Below, in pieces: positions 8,721-18,023 of a stretch of DNA of 64,000 bases. Each line of letters opens with the position of its first letter. Position 1 is the stretch's first letter. Made by a program: the position numbers and the translations under genes. This DNA comes from Fimbriimonas sp. Lineage in GTDB: Bacteria > Armatimonadota > Fimbriimonadia > Fimbriimonadales > Fimbriimonadaceae. The notes below the pieces were generated by a model. The model saw nothing but the letters and a program-made list of their open reading frames with translations. It was not told the origin of the DNA and ran no database searches. Location: positions 101,044 to 165,043 of the forward strand of contig JARLGV010000056.1 in NCBI GenBank assembly GCA_031292555.1, read 5' to 3'.

Positions 8721-11492
8721 ATGGAAGGTGGAAAAGAGTCGGTGCAAGTGAAACCTGCGACGCTCGATGGACCCATCGCAGCGTTCGGGACGAATCTGTT
8801 TCAGGATCGATACCTTGCCCTTGGCCGTGCGACCGGTTCAATGGTGTGGGCAGCAGGCCCCGACGGACAAAGGGCAGACATGCCGGATTGGCCCACAATA
8901 ACCGGCCAATCGATGGAGGCAAGCCGCCGCGACGGTTGGCTCGAAATGATCCATCCGGACGATCGCGAACAGACCATGCGGATCTGGACTGATTGCCTGC
9001 GAACGCAGACGACCTACAACGTCGAATACCGATTGCGCTCAACTGACGGTACATTCCGCTGGTACAACGCCCGGGCAGTTCCCGTTCTCAATGAGGACGG
9101 GTCGACAAGGGAATGGGTGGGTATCTGTGAGGATATTCATGACCGGCACATGATCGAGATTGAGCAAGGCCGGTTCTACTCGATCGGTGTCGATATGGTC
9201 GTAGTCGCGGGCCTGGACGGCTACTTCAAGAGGCTCAGTCCCCGATGGGCGGCTCTCCTTGGTTGGCCAGAACACCATCTCCTGTCACATCCGATCGACC
9301 GTTTCCTGCATCCGGACGATCTGGAGGCTACCCACCGGCTTCGTCGCGACCTTGCGCAGGGTCGGGAGTGCCGCAATTTCGAGAACCGGTACCTGGCACA
9401 CGACGGAACTTACCGGTGGATCTCATGGAACCTGCTTCCGATCGTGGAGGAGGGTCTGATCTATGCGTCGGCCACCGACGTCACTCAACGCAAGGAGTAC
9501 GAAGAAGCGGTCCGGTTGAGCGAGGAACGATTTCGCCGCACCTTCGACCATGCCGCCGTCGGAATTGCCCACGTGGGCCTGGATGGGAAGTGGCTCCAAT
9601 TCAATCGGGCGCTTTGCGACATTCTCGAATACTCACCGGAGGAGCTTCGGCAACTGACATTTGGCGACATCACACATCCAGACGACGTCGAGGAGGACTG
9701 GAACAATGCTCAACGACTGGCCCGAGGCGAGATCGAGACCTACGCGAAAGAAAAGCGGTACATCCTGAAAGACGGGTCTACTCGGTGGGTCTACCTGACG
9801 GTCTCTCTCCTGCGCGACGACGGCGGGGATCCCTTAAATTTCATCTCGGTAATCGAGGACCTCTCCGCCCGCAAAGCTGCCGAACAGGCGCTGATCGAGA
9901 GCGAAGATCATTACCGCTTCATGATTGATACGAATCCCCAGATGCCTTGGACGGCCGATGCCCACGGAAACATGACGGACTTTTCCGACCGCTGGCTTGA
10001 AATGACGAATCTGTCGCGCGAGGAAACACGTGGGAATGGATGGCTGCAAGTAATCCACCCGGACGACCTAAAGCGGATGACCGACGCTTGGCGCCGTTCG
10101 GTCAGTTTGGGCGCCGTCTACGATGTCGAACACCGAGCAAGAACAAGAGACGGCAGCTATCGATGGATGAGAGCCCGAGCCGTGCCAAGACGGGACGCCA
10201 GCGGAAAGGTTATCCGATGGTACGGCAGCACAGAAGACATCGAAAAGCAAAAGGACGTTGAGGCCAATTTGGAGCGACTGGTTGCGGAACGGACGGTCGC
10301 CCTTAACGAAGCAAACGCAGCCCTGATCAAGGCTCGCGACGAAGCTCTGGCGGCATCTAGAACGAAGTCGGAGTTTCTAGCAAATATGAGCCACGAGATC
10401 CGAACTCCGATGAACGGAGTAATCGGATTGACATCCCTTCTGCTCCAAAAGAAGTTGGAGCCAGAGACGCTCGAGATGGTGAAGACGATTTCGTCCAGTG
10501 GAGAGACGCTTCTCCGGGTTATCGACGATATCCTTGACCTTTCGCGGATGGAGGCGGCAAAGTTCGCCATCGAACCGACAAGCGTCGATCTGAATTCTCT
10601 GTGCCACGACGTGGTCGCGCTCTTTCAAAGCCATTCCCAATCGAAGAACATCGCCCTGCACTGCGATCCGCCGGATGAACTCGTTCCCCTTTGCCTGACC
10701 GATTCGGTCCGTCTACGCCAGGTGCTGTCCAATCTGATTTCAAACGGCGTCAAGTTCACAACCCGGGGGAAGGTCACGTTGAGATGGCGATGGCAACCAT
10801 CGAGCGATCGCATTCGAGTCGAATTTGAGGTTTCCGATACTGGCGCCGGCATTCCCGAAGACCGGACCGATGCGATCTTCGAGAGCTTTACCCAAGCGGA
10901 CGGGTCCACTCAGAGACGGTTCGGTGGAACCGGACTTGGCCTAACGATTTCGAAGCGCATCGTCGAATTGATGGGAGGCACGATCTCGGTGGTAAGCAAG
11001 GTCGATGAAGGCACCACGTTCACCGTCGTCCTGGATTTCGGTCAGGCGCCATATGCACTCGACCAGTCCGCTATTCAGCCGGCCCGCGACGCCGATCTGC
11101 CGATCGGTTCATTTCACGTTCTGCTCGCCGAAGACAACTCGGTGAATGTAACAGTCGCATGTAGCATGCTCCAACATTGCGGCTGTACCGTGGAAGTCGC
11201 TGAGAACGGATTGAGGGCGATTGCCCTTGCGTCCGAAAAGATCTTCGACCTGGTCCTCATGGACGTACAGATGCCAGTTTGCGATGGTTTGGAGGCCACG
11301 AGGGTCATCCGCCTCAAAGAACGACGTGAAGGTTCGCGACGCGTCCCCATCTATGCCCTTACGGCAAACGCGATGAGTGGCGATCGCGAGGAGTGTATCG
11401 ATGCCGGCATGGACGGATTCCTGGCCAAACCAATCCCGCTTTCCGCCCTGCAGGCGGTTCTGTCGGAAGTACATTCGGTTCAGCGAAGCTGA
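8721..11492 (+). CDS. Multi-PAS hybrid histidine kinase with C-terminal receiver
   Basis: About 923 residues, soluble. Four consecutive PAS domains with PAC tails (each with an HPDD motif and a YR-WM/WYN-type strand), the last ending about residue 510, then a coiled coil, HisKA (MSHEIRTPMNGVIG), HATPase_c (LISNGVKFT, DTGAGIP, GGTGLGLTISKR) and an intact receiver (AEDN, LVLMDVQMP, LAKPIPL). It differs from the 924-3683 kinase in sequence and in having a well-conserved receiver, so it is not a recent duplicate. The ATG at 8721 is preferred to a TTG two codons upstream; AAGAGA lies 10 nt before it. No Hpt or separate output regulator is adjacent; the HD-GYP protein 200 nt upstream is a plausible recipient. 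Confidence 0.9.
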   Translation: MEGGKESVQVKPATLDGPIAAFGTNLFQDRYLALGRATGSMVWAAGPDGQRADMPDWPTITGQSMEASRRDGWLEMIHPDDREQTMRIWTDCLRTQTTYNVEYRLRSTDGTFRWYNARAVPVLNEDGSTREWVGICEDIHDRHMIEIEQGRFYSIGVDMVVVAGLDGYFKRLSPRWAALLGWPEHHLLSHPIDRFLHPDDLEATHRLRRDLAQGRECRNFENRYLAHDGTYRWISWNLLPIVEEGLIYASATDVTQRKEYEEAVRLSEERFRRTFDHAAVGIAHVGLDGKWLQFNRALCDILEYSPEELRQLTFGDITHPDDVEEDWNNAQRLARGEIETYAKEKRYILKDGSTRWVYLTVSLLRDDGGDPLNFISVIEDLSARKAAEQALIESEDHYRFMIDTNPQMPWTADAHGNMTDFSDRWLEMTNLSREETRGNGWLQVIHPDDLKRMTDAWRRSVSLGAVYDVEHRARTRDGSYRWMRARAVPRRDASGKVIRWYGSTEDIEKQKDVEANLERLVAERTVALNEANAALIKARDEALAASRTKSEFLANMSHEIRTPMNGVIGLTSLLLQKKLEPETLEMVKTISSSGETLLRVIDDILDLSRMEAAKFAIEPTSVDLNSLCHDVVALFQSHSQSKNIALHCDPPDELVPLCLTDSVRLRQVLSNLISNGVKFTTRGKVTLRWRWQPSSDRIRVEFEVSDTGAGIPEDRTDAIFESFTQADGSTQRRFGGTGLGLTISKRIVELMGGTISVVSKVDEGTTFTVVLDFGQAPYALDQSAIQPARDADLPIGSFHVLLAEDNSVNVTVACSMLQHCGCTVEVAENGLRAIALASEKIFDLVLMDVQMPVCDGLEATRVIRLKERREGSRRVPIYALTANAMSGDREECIDAGMDGFLAKPIPLSALQAVLSEVHSVQRS

Positions 11493-11527
11493 CGCCGGCG
11501 ACCCACCGATCCGGAATTCATGCAAGA

Positions 11528-12814
11528 ATGAGGACCATGAACGCACTCGGCGTCCTTGCGATTCTAGTCGTGAACACCCTTTCCTCTTCTGACTTACCAA
11601 AGCCTTCTCTCGAACAAATCGCCTGGCAAGACGACGAGATCGGCATGTTTCTCCACTTCGCGCCGAACACGTGGCAAGACGCCGAAGGCGACGAACTAAC
11701 GACGCCGTTGGACCAGATCAATCCGGCAAAGCTGGATACCGATCAGTGGGCGAAGACTGCCAAATCGATGGGAGCCAAGTACCTCGTCTTCGTCGCTAAG
11801 CATGTCGGGGGGTTCTGTTGGTGGCAGACCAAGACGACCGATTACTGCGTGAAAAACACGCCGTGGAAGGGTGGAAAGGGTGACGTCATGGCGGATGTGG
11901 CCAAGTCGTGCAAGAAGTACGGATTGAAGCTCGGCGTGTATCTCTCACCGGCGGATCGAAAGCACGGCATCGAGGTCGGAGGCCGCACCAAGGATCCCGC
12001 CAAGCAGTCCGAGTACATCCAGATCTTTCGAACTCAGCTCACCGAGCTTCTCACCCACTACGGACCGATCTTCGAGGTCTGGTTCGACGGCAGTTTGTCG
12101 TTCGACGCGTCCGATATTCTTAAGTCCTATGCTCCACACGCCATCGTCTTCCAGGGCCCGCAAGCCAATATCCGGTGGGTCGGTAACGAGGAGGGGTTTG
12201 CACCCTACCCGTGCTGGAACGGCGCGAGATATGACTCAAAGACCTGGGGCACCTTAACCGCTCAAGACGGAACGCCGGATGGGGATCGATGGCTGCCGTC
12301 CGAAGTCGATTGCCGGATGCGTGACACCTGGTTCTGGAACACGAAGAACGAGCGCTCCGTAAAGACTCTCGACCAGCTAATGGAGATGTACGAAGGCAGC
12401 GTGGGCCACGGGGCGGTCCTCCTTCTGAACAACACTCCCGACACGTCCGGCCTAATTCCCGCGACCGATGTTGCCCGTGCCAAGGAGTTTGGCGACGAGA
12501 TCAAGCGGCGCTACGGCCTGCCGATCGTCTACAGCCAAGGCAAGGGGGAGACCGTCGAAGCGATGCCTTCCGCGCCCGCCACCATCGACGCCGCAATCAC
12601 GATGGAGGACATCAGCCAGGGCGAGCGAATCCGCGAATACGTGATCGAGGGAATGGTCGACGGGAACTGGGTCCAGTTGGCGAAGGGTTCCGCCGTCGGC
12701 CACAAGAAGATCGACAAGTTCGATACGGTCAAAGTCAGCAAGGTCCGCATCCGCGTGCTGAAATCGGTTGGAGAGCCGGTCATCCGCAAGCTAGCCATTT
12801 TCAGAACTCAGTAA
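11528..12814 (+). CDS. Glycoside hydrolase family 29, alpha-L-fucosidase
   Basis: 428 residues with a short hydrophobic N-terminal signal peptide (cleavage near residue 20). The barrel begins WQDDEIGMFLHF, followed by the KYLVFVAKHVGGFCWW strand with the substrate-contacting His and WWQTKTTDYCVK, and FEVWFDGS, whose Asp187 aligns with the GH29 nucleophile. The C-terminal about 120 residues look like a galactose-binding or discoidin beta-sandwich. Expected to release alpha-L-fucose from glycans outside the cytoplasm by a retaining mechanism. The start is ambiguous between ATG at 11528 and ATG at 11537. It follows the hybrid kinase by 35 nt on the same strand, which may be chance. Confidence 0.88.
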   Translation: MRTMNALGVLAILVVNTLSSSDLPKPSLEQIAWQDDEIGMFLHFAPNTWQDAEGDELTTPLDQINPAKLDTDQWAKTAKSMGAKYLVFVAKHVGGFCWWQTKTTDYCVKNTPWKGGKGDVMADVAKSCKKYGLKLGVYLSPADRKHGIEVGGRTKDPAKQSEYIQIFRTQLTELLTHYGPIFEVWFDGSLSFDASDILKSYAPHAIVFQGPQANIRWVGNEEGFAPYPCWNGARYDSKTWGTLTAQDGTPDGDRWLPSEVDCRMRDTWFWNTKNERSVKTLDQLMEMYEGSVGHGAVLLLNNTPDTSGLIPATDVARAKEFGDEIKRRYGLPIVYSQGKGETVEAMPSAPATIDAAITMEDISQGERIREYVIEGMVDGNWVQLAKGSAVGHKKIDKFDTVKVSKVRIRVLKSVGEPVIRKLAIFRTQ

Positions 12815-12853
12815 TTCTAGGTGGATTGGGATGCCGGATGAAGGATTTCCCCT

Positions 12854-13375
12854 TTGGCGAAGTCCTCTCTTTGTACCATGGAAATTTCCTTGGCATCCTA
12901 TACCGAACTAAAGGCGCCCGTGCGAACGGTTGAGGAAGTGGACCTGCTCTTGCGGGATCTGCGTCCCTGGCTGTTTCGCCTCGCGCTCGCCATCACCACG
13001 CGCCCGGACTCGGCCGAAGATGCGGCTCAAGAGGCGTTGATCCGCGCCGCCAAATCGCGCCACAAGCTGACGTCCGTCCAGGAGCCTCGGGCATGGTTGC
13101 GCACCGTCGTCGTGCGCTGTGCCCTAACTTCCATCTCGAAGATCACACCTGAGCGGCTCATCGACCAAGAGATCCATCGGGACCCGACTGAGACCTTGGC
13201 AGTACGTCAGATCCTAGATCGAATGGACCCCACCGACCGGGTCGTTCTCGCCCTCAGCCATTTTGAGGAACTGAGCTATGCCGAAATTGCCGACACGTTG
13301 GGCATTCCGGTCGGCACGGTCGGATCACGGCTTCATTCCGCTCGAGAGTCGTTCAAGAGAGAGTGGACACGGTGA
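12854..13375 (+). CDS. ECF-type RNA polymerase sigma factor
   Basis: 173 residues from a TTG start. Region 2 (LRPWLFRLALAITTRPDSAEDAAQEALIRA) and region 4 helix-turn-helix (LSYAEIADTLGIPVGTVGSRLHSARE) are intact with a short linker, the hallmark of extracytoplasmic-function sigma factors. The TTG at 12854 has AAGGA 8 nt upstream; the alternative ATG at 12878 has no ribosome site. The stop overlaps the GTG of the next gene (GTGA), so the membrane protein that follows is translationally coupled and is the likely regulator. Usual role: directing transcription of a small regulon in response to an envelope signal. Confidence 0.9.
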   Translation: MAKSSLCTMEISLASYTELKAPVRTVEEVDLLLRDLRPWLFRLALAITTRPDSAEDAAQEALIRAAKSRHKLTSVQEPRAWLRTVVVRCALTSISKITPERLIDQEIHRDPTETLAVRQILDRMDPTDRVVLALSHFEELSYAEIADTLGIPVGTVGSRLHSARESFKREWTR

Positions 13376-13677
13376 GCGAAGATCCTATGGACGTTCTGCA
13401 GCAGTTCTACGACGGCTGCCACTCCGTTGCCGTGCCGCAGTCGCTTGTTCTGAACACCACGCGCAGTCGGACATGGCTCGGATTCGCGATTCCCGTCGCC
13501 GGCATTCTCGCCGGTGGAATCCTCGCTCTGCTCATTGTCATGCTGCCTTCTAACCCATCTTCCCAGATCGGGGACGAAATGGCTCGCGCTCTGGCCAACT
13601 CCCAGATGCGCTCGCAACCTGACGTCGGCGGTTCCGACCACGCCCGCCACCTGGGAGCCAGAAAATGGACCGCATGA
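13372..13677 (+). CDS. Small single-pass membrane protein, candidate anti-sigma factor
   Basis: About 101 residues: an N-terminal cytoplasmic region of about 35 residues, one strong transmembrane helix (LGFAIPVAGILAGGILALL), and a short extracytoplasmic tail. No zinc-binding HxxxCxxC motif is present, so it is not a ZAS-type anti-sigma, but position, GTGA coupling with the sigma gene and topology suggest that role. A GTG three codons upstream (13363) is in frame; GAGAG 8 nt before 13372 favours the later start. Its 3' end overlaps the start of the next gene by 13 nt. Function inferred from context only. Confidence 0.7.
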   Translation: MSEDPMDVLQQFYDGCHSVAVPQSLVLNTTRSRTWLGFAIPVAGILAGGILALLIVMLPSNPSSQIGDEMARALANSQMRSQPDVGGSDHARHLGARKWTA

Positions 13678-15380
13678 AGCTTTGGTTGGTTCCAATCTAC
13701 GCGACAATCGGTTTCCTTTTGATCGTCTTCGCTCTGCCCGCGTCGCGATGGATCGTCTTGACCCAATTCGACGTCATCGCGGGCCGCTGGCGTTATATAG
13801 GCAGCCAAAACGGATCGATGGAGCAAGCTGCCGTGAGTCCCGTCCAGCGCGGCATCGACTCTGACCCCATTAGCACGGACGATACCGCGAAGTTCCTGCG
13901 GCTCTTGTCACCTTCCAATCCCGACCCGGACCCGAATGCATATGACAAGCGCTTTCAGGAAACGTGTCAGATCTGCAAACAGAAGAACGATATGCGTTTT
14001 TGGGGCCCGTTCATACGTGTCGCATCGCTTCAAGCCATAGTCCCTCGCCATGACGAGAAGCGCAATGAGTCGTCCATTGCGAACCATCCGCTCGTGCTCG
14101 AAATGCTTCGGAGCGGTTGTCTGGCGGCAATCAAGCTCCAGCCCAACAACGCGTGGCCGCGGGCAATCCTGTCCGCCGCCCAGTTCCGGTTGGGCGATCT
14201 CGTGGCATCTCGGCAGACGCTTCTCGAGACCGAAAACTGCTCCCAGTTCGACGACTTTGCCTGGATTGAGACCGACATGCGGTACCGGTATTTGGTCGAT
14301 CATTACGGCTATCGAGGCGAGAGAGTACGCACTTGGATTCTATTCTCGACGATGTATCCTGACGTCAATTCGATTCAATCGGTTTGTTACCGGCTGTCGC
14401 TCGCATCCGACACCTCGGCTCGGCTCGCGACCGCGCATCTGTCCAAGTTGATGATGGATCAAGGGAGATCCTTCATCGAAGTCATCGTTGGGCGCAACAT
14501 CCTGAACATCGCGCTTGCGCCCGGCCGGAAGAAGGCGATCTATAACGAGTTGTCGCCCGAACAGTTGAAAGTAGACGCGGCAGATCTCATGCACGCGGCC
14601 CAGGATCGGGCCGATCTCTTGCCAACGGTTGCCGTATACCAGTCGATTTCGAGTCATGTGAAGAAGATGGGGGGGCTGGGAGTTGACAACTCCGAAATCC
14701 TCAACCTCCAGCCGGCAGTCTCGGCGGGCTCCCTTGTCAGCCTCCTGCTGCTACCGCTCGCCCTCGGGTTTATGTGGCTTCGAGCAAGATTTCCAAGGTT
14801 CGCAGCAGCTTCTCCGTACTTGATCTGGATCTCCGCTTACTTCTGCGATCTGATGTTCGGACCGTGGGCCGCCGTTGGCACCGGGATCGCGACGACTTGG
14901 CTACTCTTCTTCCCGGCCCTCAATCCGAAGGCACGCAAATATGTCGACATGCTCGGCGTCGCGGTATGCGCACTTACGCTAATCGCCTCGGCCTGGGTAT
15001 TCCCCCTGATCATGCCTGGGCTGCTCTTCCTCTGTGGCCTGGTCATGGAGCGCCGCATCACCCAAGTGAAGCCGGGACTCGTCGCCACCATCGTCGTCGT
15101 CGCATGCGCACTGAGCGCGATCTGCTGGACGTCGATGGCCTCTCGACATTACTGGCCGGATGGAGTTGTTTTTGGACTTCTATGCGGGATCGGTCTCTTC
15201 TCGGTAATCCCGGTCAAGCCGCCCATTCGATGGCCCCAAGTGGCAGGCATGTCCGCGCTTGGCCTGGGTTTGATCTACGGCCTGATGGTTTACCGAGACA
15301 TTGCGTCCGACCGACAAATCGCAACCGTCAACCGAGAGTTGACGACGTACGCCGACCGGGTTCGGAACGGAGGAAACTAG
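13665..15380 (+). CDS. Polytopic membrane protein of an ECF sigma operon, function unknown
   Basis: 571 residues: one N-terminal transmembrane helix, a large extracytoplasmic domain (about 30-360) with a CQICKQK motif and tetratricopeptide-like alternation of helices (AIKLQPNNAWPRAILSAAQF resembles a TPR unit), then about eight transmembrane helices to residue 550. GGGAG-type ribosome site 7 nt before the ATG; an ATGA overlap with the preceding stop is also available at 13674. The arrangement sigma factor, small membrane protein, large membrane protein suggests a trans-envelope sensor that controls the sigma factor. I do not recognise the family. Confidence 0.8.
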   Translation: MDRMKLWLVPIYATIGFLLIVFALPASRWIVLTQFDVIAGRWRYIGSQNGSMEQAAVSPVQRGIDSDPISTDDTAKFLRLLSPSNPDPDPNAYDKRFQETCQICKQKNDMRFWGPFIRVASLQAIVPRHDEKRNESSIANHPLVLEMLRSGCLAAIKLQPNNAWPRAILSAAQFRLGDLVASRQTLLETENCSQFDDFAWIETDMRYRYLVDHYGYRGERVRTWILFSTMYPDVNSIQSVCYRLSLASDTSARLATAHLSKLMMDQGRSFIEVIVGRNILNIALAPGRKKAIYNELSPEQLKVDAADLMHAAQDRADLLPTVAVYQSISSHVKKMGGLGVDNSEILNLQPAVSAGSLVSLLLLPLALGFMWLRARFPRFAAASPYLIWISAYFCDLMFGPWAAVGTGIATTWLLFFPALNPKARKYVDMLGVAVCALTLIASAWVFPLIMPGLLFLCGLVMERRITQVKPGLVATIVVVACALSAICWTSMASRHYWPDGVVFGLLCGIGLFSVIPVKPPIRWPQVAGMSALGLGLIYGLMVYRDIASDRQIATVNRELTTYADRVRNGGN

Positions 15381-15476
15381 CGAGCACAGGTGTCTGCTGG
15401 GCGGCTGCATGTGCTAGATGAGTTCGCCCCAACAGGTCTTGAGATAGTCGATTTTCGGCGAATCCGGCGACAATGT

Positions 15477-15490
15477 ATACCGAAAGGTAT
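15477..15490 (+). other. Small GAAA-tetraloop hairpin before the serine hydrolase gene
   Basis: ATACC and GGTAT pair across a GAAA loop. It ends 15 nt before the ATG at 15506 and could be a short 5' leader structure; significance uncertain. Confidence 0.25.
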
Positions 15491-15505
15491 GGTTAGTGAC
15501 TGTCG

Positions 15506-16987
15506 ATGGGCATTTCCTGGGTTCTGGCGTTGTATGTTCCACTCCTGGCGACGATGAATCAGCAGGCAGATTCGCCTGGCGTTACCGCCATCAAGTCGTT
15601 CGTCGACTGCCTCAATGCGAACAACCTGTCGACGATGGAACGATTCGTCGACGACCGATTCAAGCGTCGTTCAACCACTGAGAAAGAGCTTGCCGGGCGA
15701 GCCCAACGTCTTCTCGACTTGGATTCACTCGGTGCGCCCTTCGCCTTTGATTCGGTGCTGGAAGACACCACTGCCAAAGTAATCGTTCTCGTCAAGAACG
15801 CTCTGGGACAGCCGTTCGAGATCAAGATGAACTTCGACGCGGACCCGCCTCACAGGGCCCTCAGCGTCTACATGGGCGGCCCGGGCAGTCAGTCCGCCCC
15901 ACCCCCGAAAGAATACGACCACTGGCGCGATCTGCCGGATCTCCTTGATCAGATTCGCACGGACACCAAAGTTCCTGCCATGTGCCTTGAGGTGGTGGAC
16001 CACGGCGAAGCCCGACTGGCTGTCAGCGGAACTCGAACAATGTCCGCCTCGGTAAAGGCTGCGGCTAGCGACCGATGGCTGCTTGGTTCGATCACCAAGT
16101 CGATCACCGCGACCATGATCGCCCGATTGGTGGACCGCCACGTTCTGCGCTGGGACTCGACAATCAGCGAGATCCTCCCAAAGATGCCCATGCGTGAGGG
16201 CTACCGAAAAGTGACGATCCTTCAGTTGCTCCAACACCGTGCCGGAGTCGTCCAGGACCTATACGTCAACCCGGATTTCCTGGCCAAGGCTGCCGGCGAA
16301 AACACGGACCGCGTCAAGATGCGGGAGCACTACACCGAGTTTGTCCTCAGCCGCGAGCCGATCGGCGCTCCCGGAGAACGTATGCGTTACTCGAACGCCG
16401 GCTATTCGGTAGCCTCCCACCTTGCCGAGTTTGTAACAGGCAAGTCCTACGAGAGATTGGTCAAGGAACTTGTATTCGATCCCCTGAAAATGCGTTCGGC
16501 CCTGTTCGGCGTGCCGGGGCAACCGGGCAGCCCAGGTGGTCCCGGACAGCCGATGGGTCACACATTCACGGGAGATAAGCTGGAGCCGAATCTGATCGAC
16601 GACCCTCGATGGTGCGGGACCCAGACGGCGGCGGGAGCCGGACTCTCCATGACTATCGACGACCTCATGAAATTCGTCCGTTACCACCTCGCCGGTATGC
16701 GAGGACACGCGACGATGATGAGTCAGGCCAACTTCGACGTGCTCCATCGTCCACTCGACCTGGGTGACACCTACGCTTGCGGCTGGCTGATTACCCGAGA
16801 TTTGACCCGCGAGCCGTTTCATGGGCACAACGGTTCGGACGGAACCTTTCGCGCAGAGATGGCAATCTGGCCCGACCGGGACCTGGCGATCGTAGCCATC
16901 GCCAACGCCGGATCCCGGTCCGATCCGTCGCCCCCTCTCCAAGCCGTCGTAGCCGTTTACAACCGCCTGGACAAGCAGCGAAAGTAG
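15506..16987 (+). CDS. Class C beta-lactamase-like serine hydrolase with N-terminal NTF2-like domain
   Basis: 493 residues with a hydrophobic leader. Residues 25-130 look like an NTF2/DUF3887-type cone fold (AIKSFVDCLNANN...), followed by a penicillin-binding-protein/class C serine hydrolase domain: SxxK at Ser195-Lys198 (SITK), YxN at Tyr295-Asn297 (YSN) and HNG at 441-443 replacing KTG. This class includes esterases, D-aminopeptidases and PBP4-type enzymes more often than true beta-lactamases, so antibiotic resistance should not be assumed. A glycine/proline-rich loop (GVPGQPGSPGGPGQP) lies between the second and third motifs. Probably periplasmic. Confidence 0.85.
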   Translation: MGISWVLALYVPLLATMNQQADSPGVTAIKSFVDCLNANNLSTMERFVDDRFKRRSTTEKELAGRAQRLLDLDSLGAPFAFDSVLEDTTAKVIVLVKNALGQPFEIKMNFDADPPHRALSVYMGGPGSQSAPPPKEYDHWRDLPDLLDQIRTDTKVPAMCLEVVDHGEARLAVSGTRTMSASVKAAASDRWLLGSITKSITATMIARLVDRHVLRWDSTISEILPKMPMREGYRKVTILQLLQHRAGVVQDLYVNPDFLAKAAGENTDRVKMREHYTEFVLSREPIGAPGERMRYSNAGYSVASHLAEFVTGKSYERLVKELVFDPLKMRSALFGVPGQPGSPGGPGQPMGHTFTGDKLEPNLIDDPRWCGTQTAAGAGLSMTIDDLMKFVRYHLAGMRGHATMMSQANFDVLHRPLDLGDTYACGWLITRDLTREPFHGHNGSDGTFRAEMAIWPDRDLAIVAIANAGSRSDPSPPLQAVVAVYNRLDKQRK

Positions 16988-17041
16988 CCGGTGGTTCCAG
17001 CCGTAAACAGTCATATTGGGCGAGCAGAGCTACGTCCGCAT

Positions 17042-17089
17042 CAGCAGCCCCAAGGCGGCGAGGCTCTGCCAGCCCACTTGGGGTTGCTG
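17042..17089. terminator. Large inverted repeat between convergent genes, likely bidirectional terminator
   Basis: A 13-bp stem (17042-17054 with 17077-17089, one G-T wobble) closes a 22-nt loop that has its own GC-rich pairing. It sits between the converging serine hydrolase and dioxygenase genes. The U-tract on the plus side is weak (CTCTTTCC). Confidence 0.5.
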
Positions 17090-17137
17090 TCGGGCTCTTT
17101 CCTATTCGCCTCTTCGCCATACGCGAGTCTCGCCGCG

Positions 17138-17980
17138 CTACTCGTGCCGGACTAGGCGGTCGTGCTCTTCGGTGTCGATCATCTCGACCACCGGATGGCC
17201 GTCTTCGTCGACCCAAACGCCGCAACGTTCGGCCATGGGGCTGACCTCGAGGTCGACCAGGCTGCCATCCATCCGGTAGATCGGATGGTAGAACGCGCCC
17301 ACTTTCTCAGCGTTTCCGGTCAGGTAATGCCCGATCAGCGCTCGGCGAAAACGGTCGGAGGTCCGGTTCGGAAAGCTGCCGTGTACCAATGATCCGTTGA
17401 AGAACAGCACGTCGCCTCGCTTCATCACGACCGGCTCCGGTTCCATACCCTCCGGCAGCGACACCGTAACGTCAGTAAAACTCTGAGAGGTATCCGCCTT
17501 CACCGTGCAGAGCATAGGCAAGCTTTGGGTTCCACGTACGACCTGCAAGCAGCCGTTGTCCTCATCGCAGTCATCGAGCGCCATCCATGCCGCAACACAC
17601 GTACCCGGCTGTGCCCGCAGATAGAAATTATCCTGATGGAGCGCCTGCCCCCTGGCACCTGCCGGCTTGTAGTAAAGCATGGTCTGGACCAAAAACGGAC
17701 TCTCGCCCAACAAGTCGGTCATCACGCGATCGAGGCGCTCGTCGATCCCCCAGTCCAGCGAGAGCTTGTCCCAGTGGTGCATGTGGATCATGCGAGGGTA
17801 CTTCTTCAACGGATCGTTCGACGTGGCGTCGACGCCCGACGAGTCACCCGGACGGCTTTCCCGGCGCAACTCCATAAAGTGATCGGTAAGGAGATCGCAC
17901 TCCTGATCGGTGAAAAGCGATCGGGCGATATAGAACCCGACCTCGTAGAATTTTTGCTGAGCAGTCATTGTTTGGGACAC
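17138..17980 (-). CDS. Phytanoyl-CoA dioxygenase family protein (Fe(II)/2-oxoglutarate oxygenase)
   Basis: 280 residues, cytoplasmic. The double-stranded beta-helix carries the iron triad His115-x-Asp117 (LHQDNFY) and His200 (LVHGSFPN), with an Arg about 12 residues later for 2-oxoglutarate (FRRALIGHY). PhyH proteins hydroxylate diverse small molecules, so the substrate cannot be named. GH172 lies 43 nt upstream on the same strand; sugar-linked PhyH homologues often sit beside hydrolases in related genomes, which hints at carbohydrate or osmolyte metabolism, but that is inference. Confidence 0.88.
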   Translation of the reverse strand: MSQTMTAQQKFYEVGFYIARSLFTDQECDLLTDHFMELRRESRPGDSSGVDATSNDPLKKYPRMIHMHHWDKLSLDWGIDERLDRVMTDLLGESPFLVQTMLYYKPAGARGQALHQDNFYLRAQPGTCVAAWMALDDCDEDNGCLQVVRGTQSLPMLCTVKADTSQSFTDVTVSLPEGMEPEPVVMKRGDVLFFNGSLVHGSFPNRTSDRFRRALIGHYLTGNAEKVGAFYHPIYRMDGSLVDLEVSPMAERCGVWVDEDGHPVVEMIDTEEHDRLVRHE

Positions 17981-18023
17981 CCCGACTTCCGTCGAGTAAT
18001 AGACTTATTCTAACCGGTCGCCA

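Noticed and set aside
13372..13677. Zinc-finger anti-sigma factor
   Set aside because: No HxxxCxxC motif; only topology and position suggest the role, so the call is kept tentative.
15506..16987. Calling the serine hydrolase an antibiotic-resistance beta-lactamase
   Set aside because: It has HNG in place of KTG and an extra NTF2-like domain; this group is mostly esterases and peptidases.
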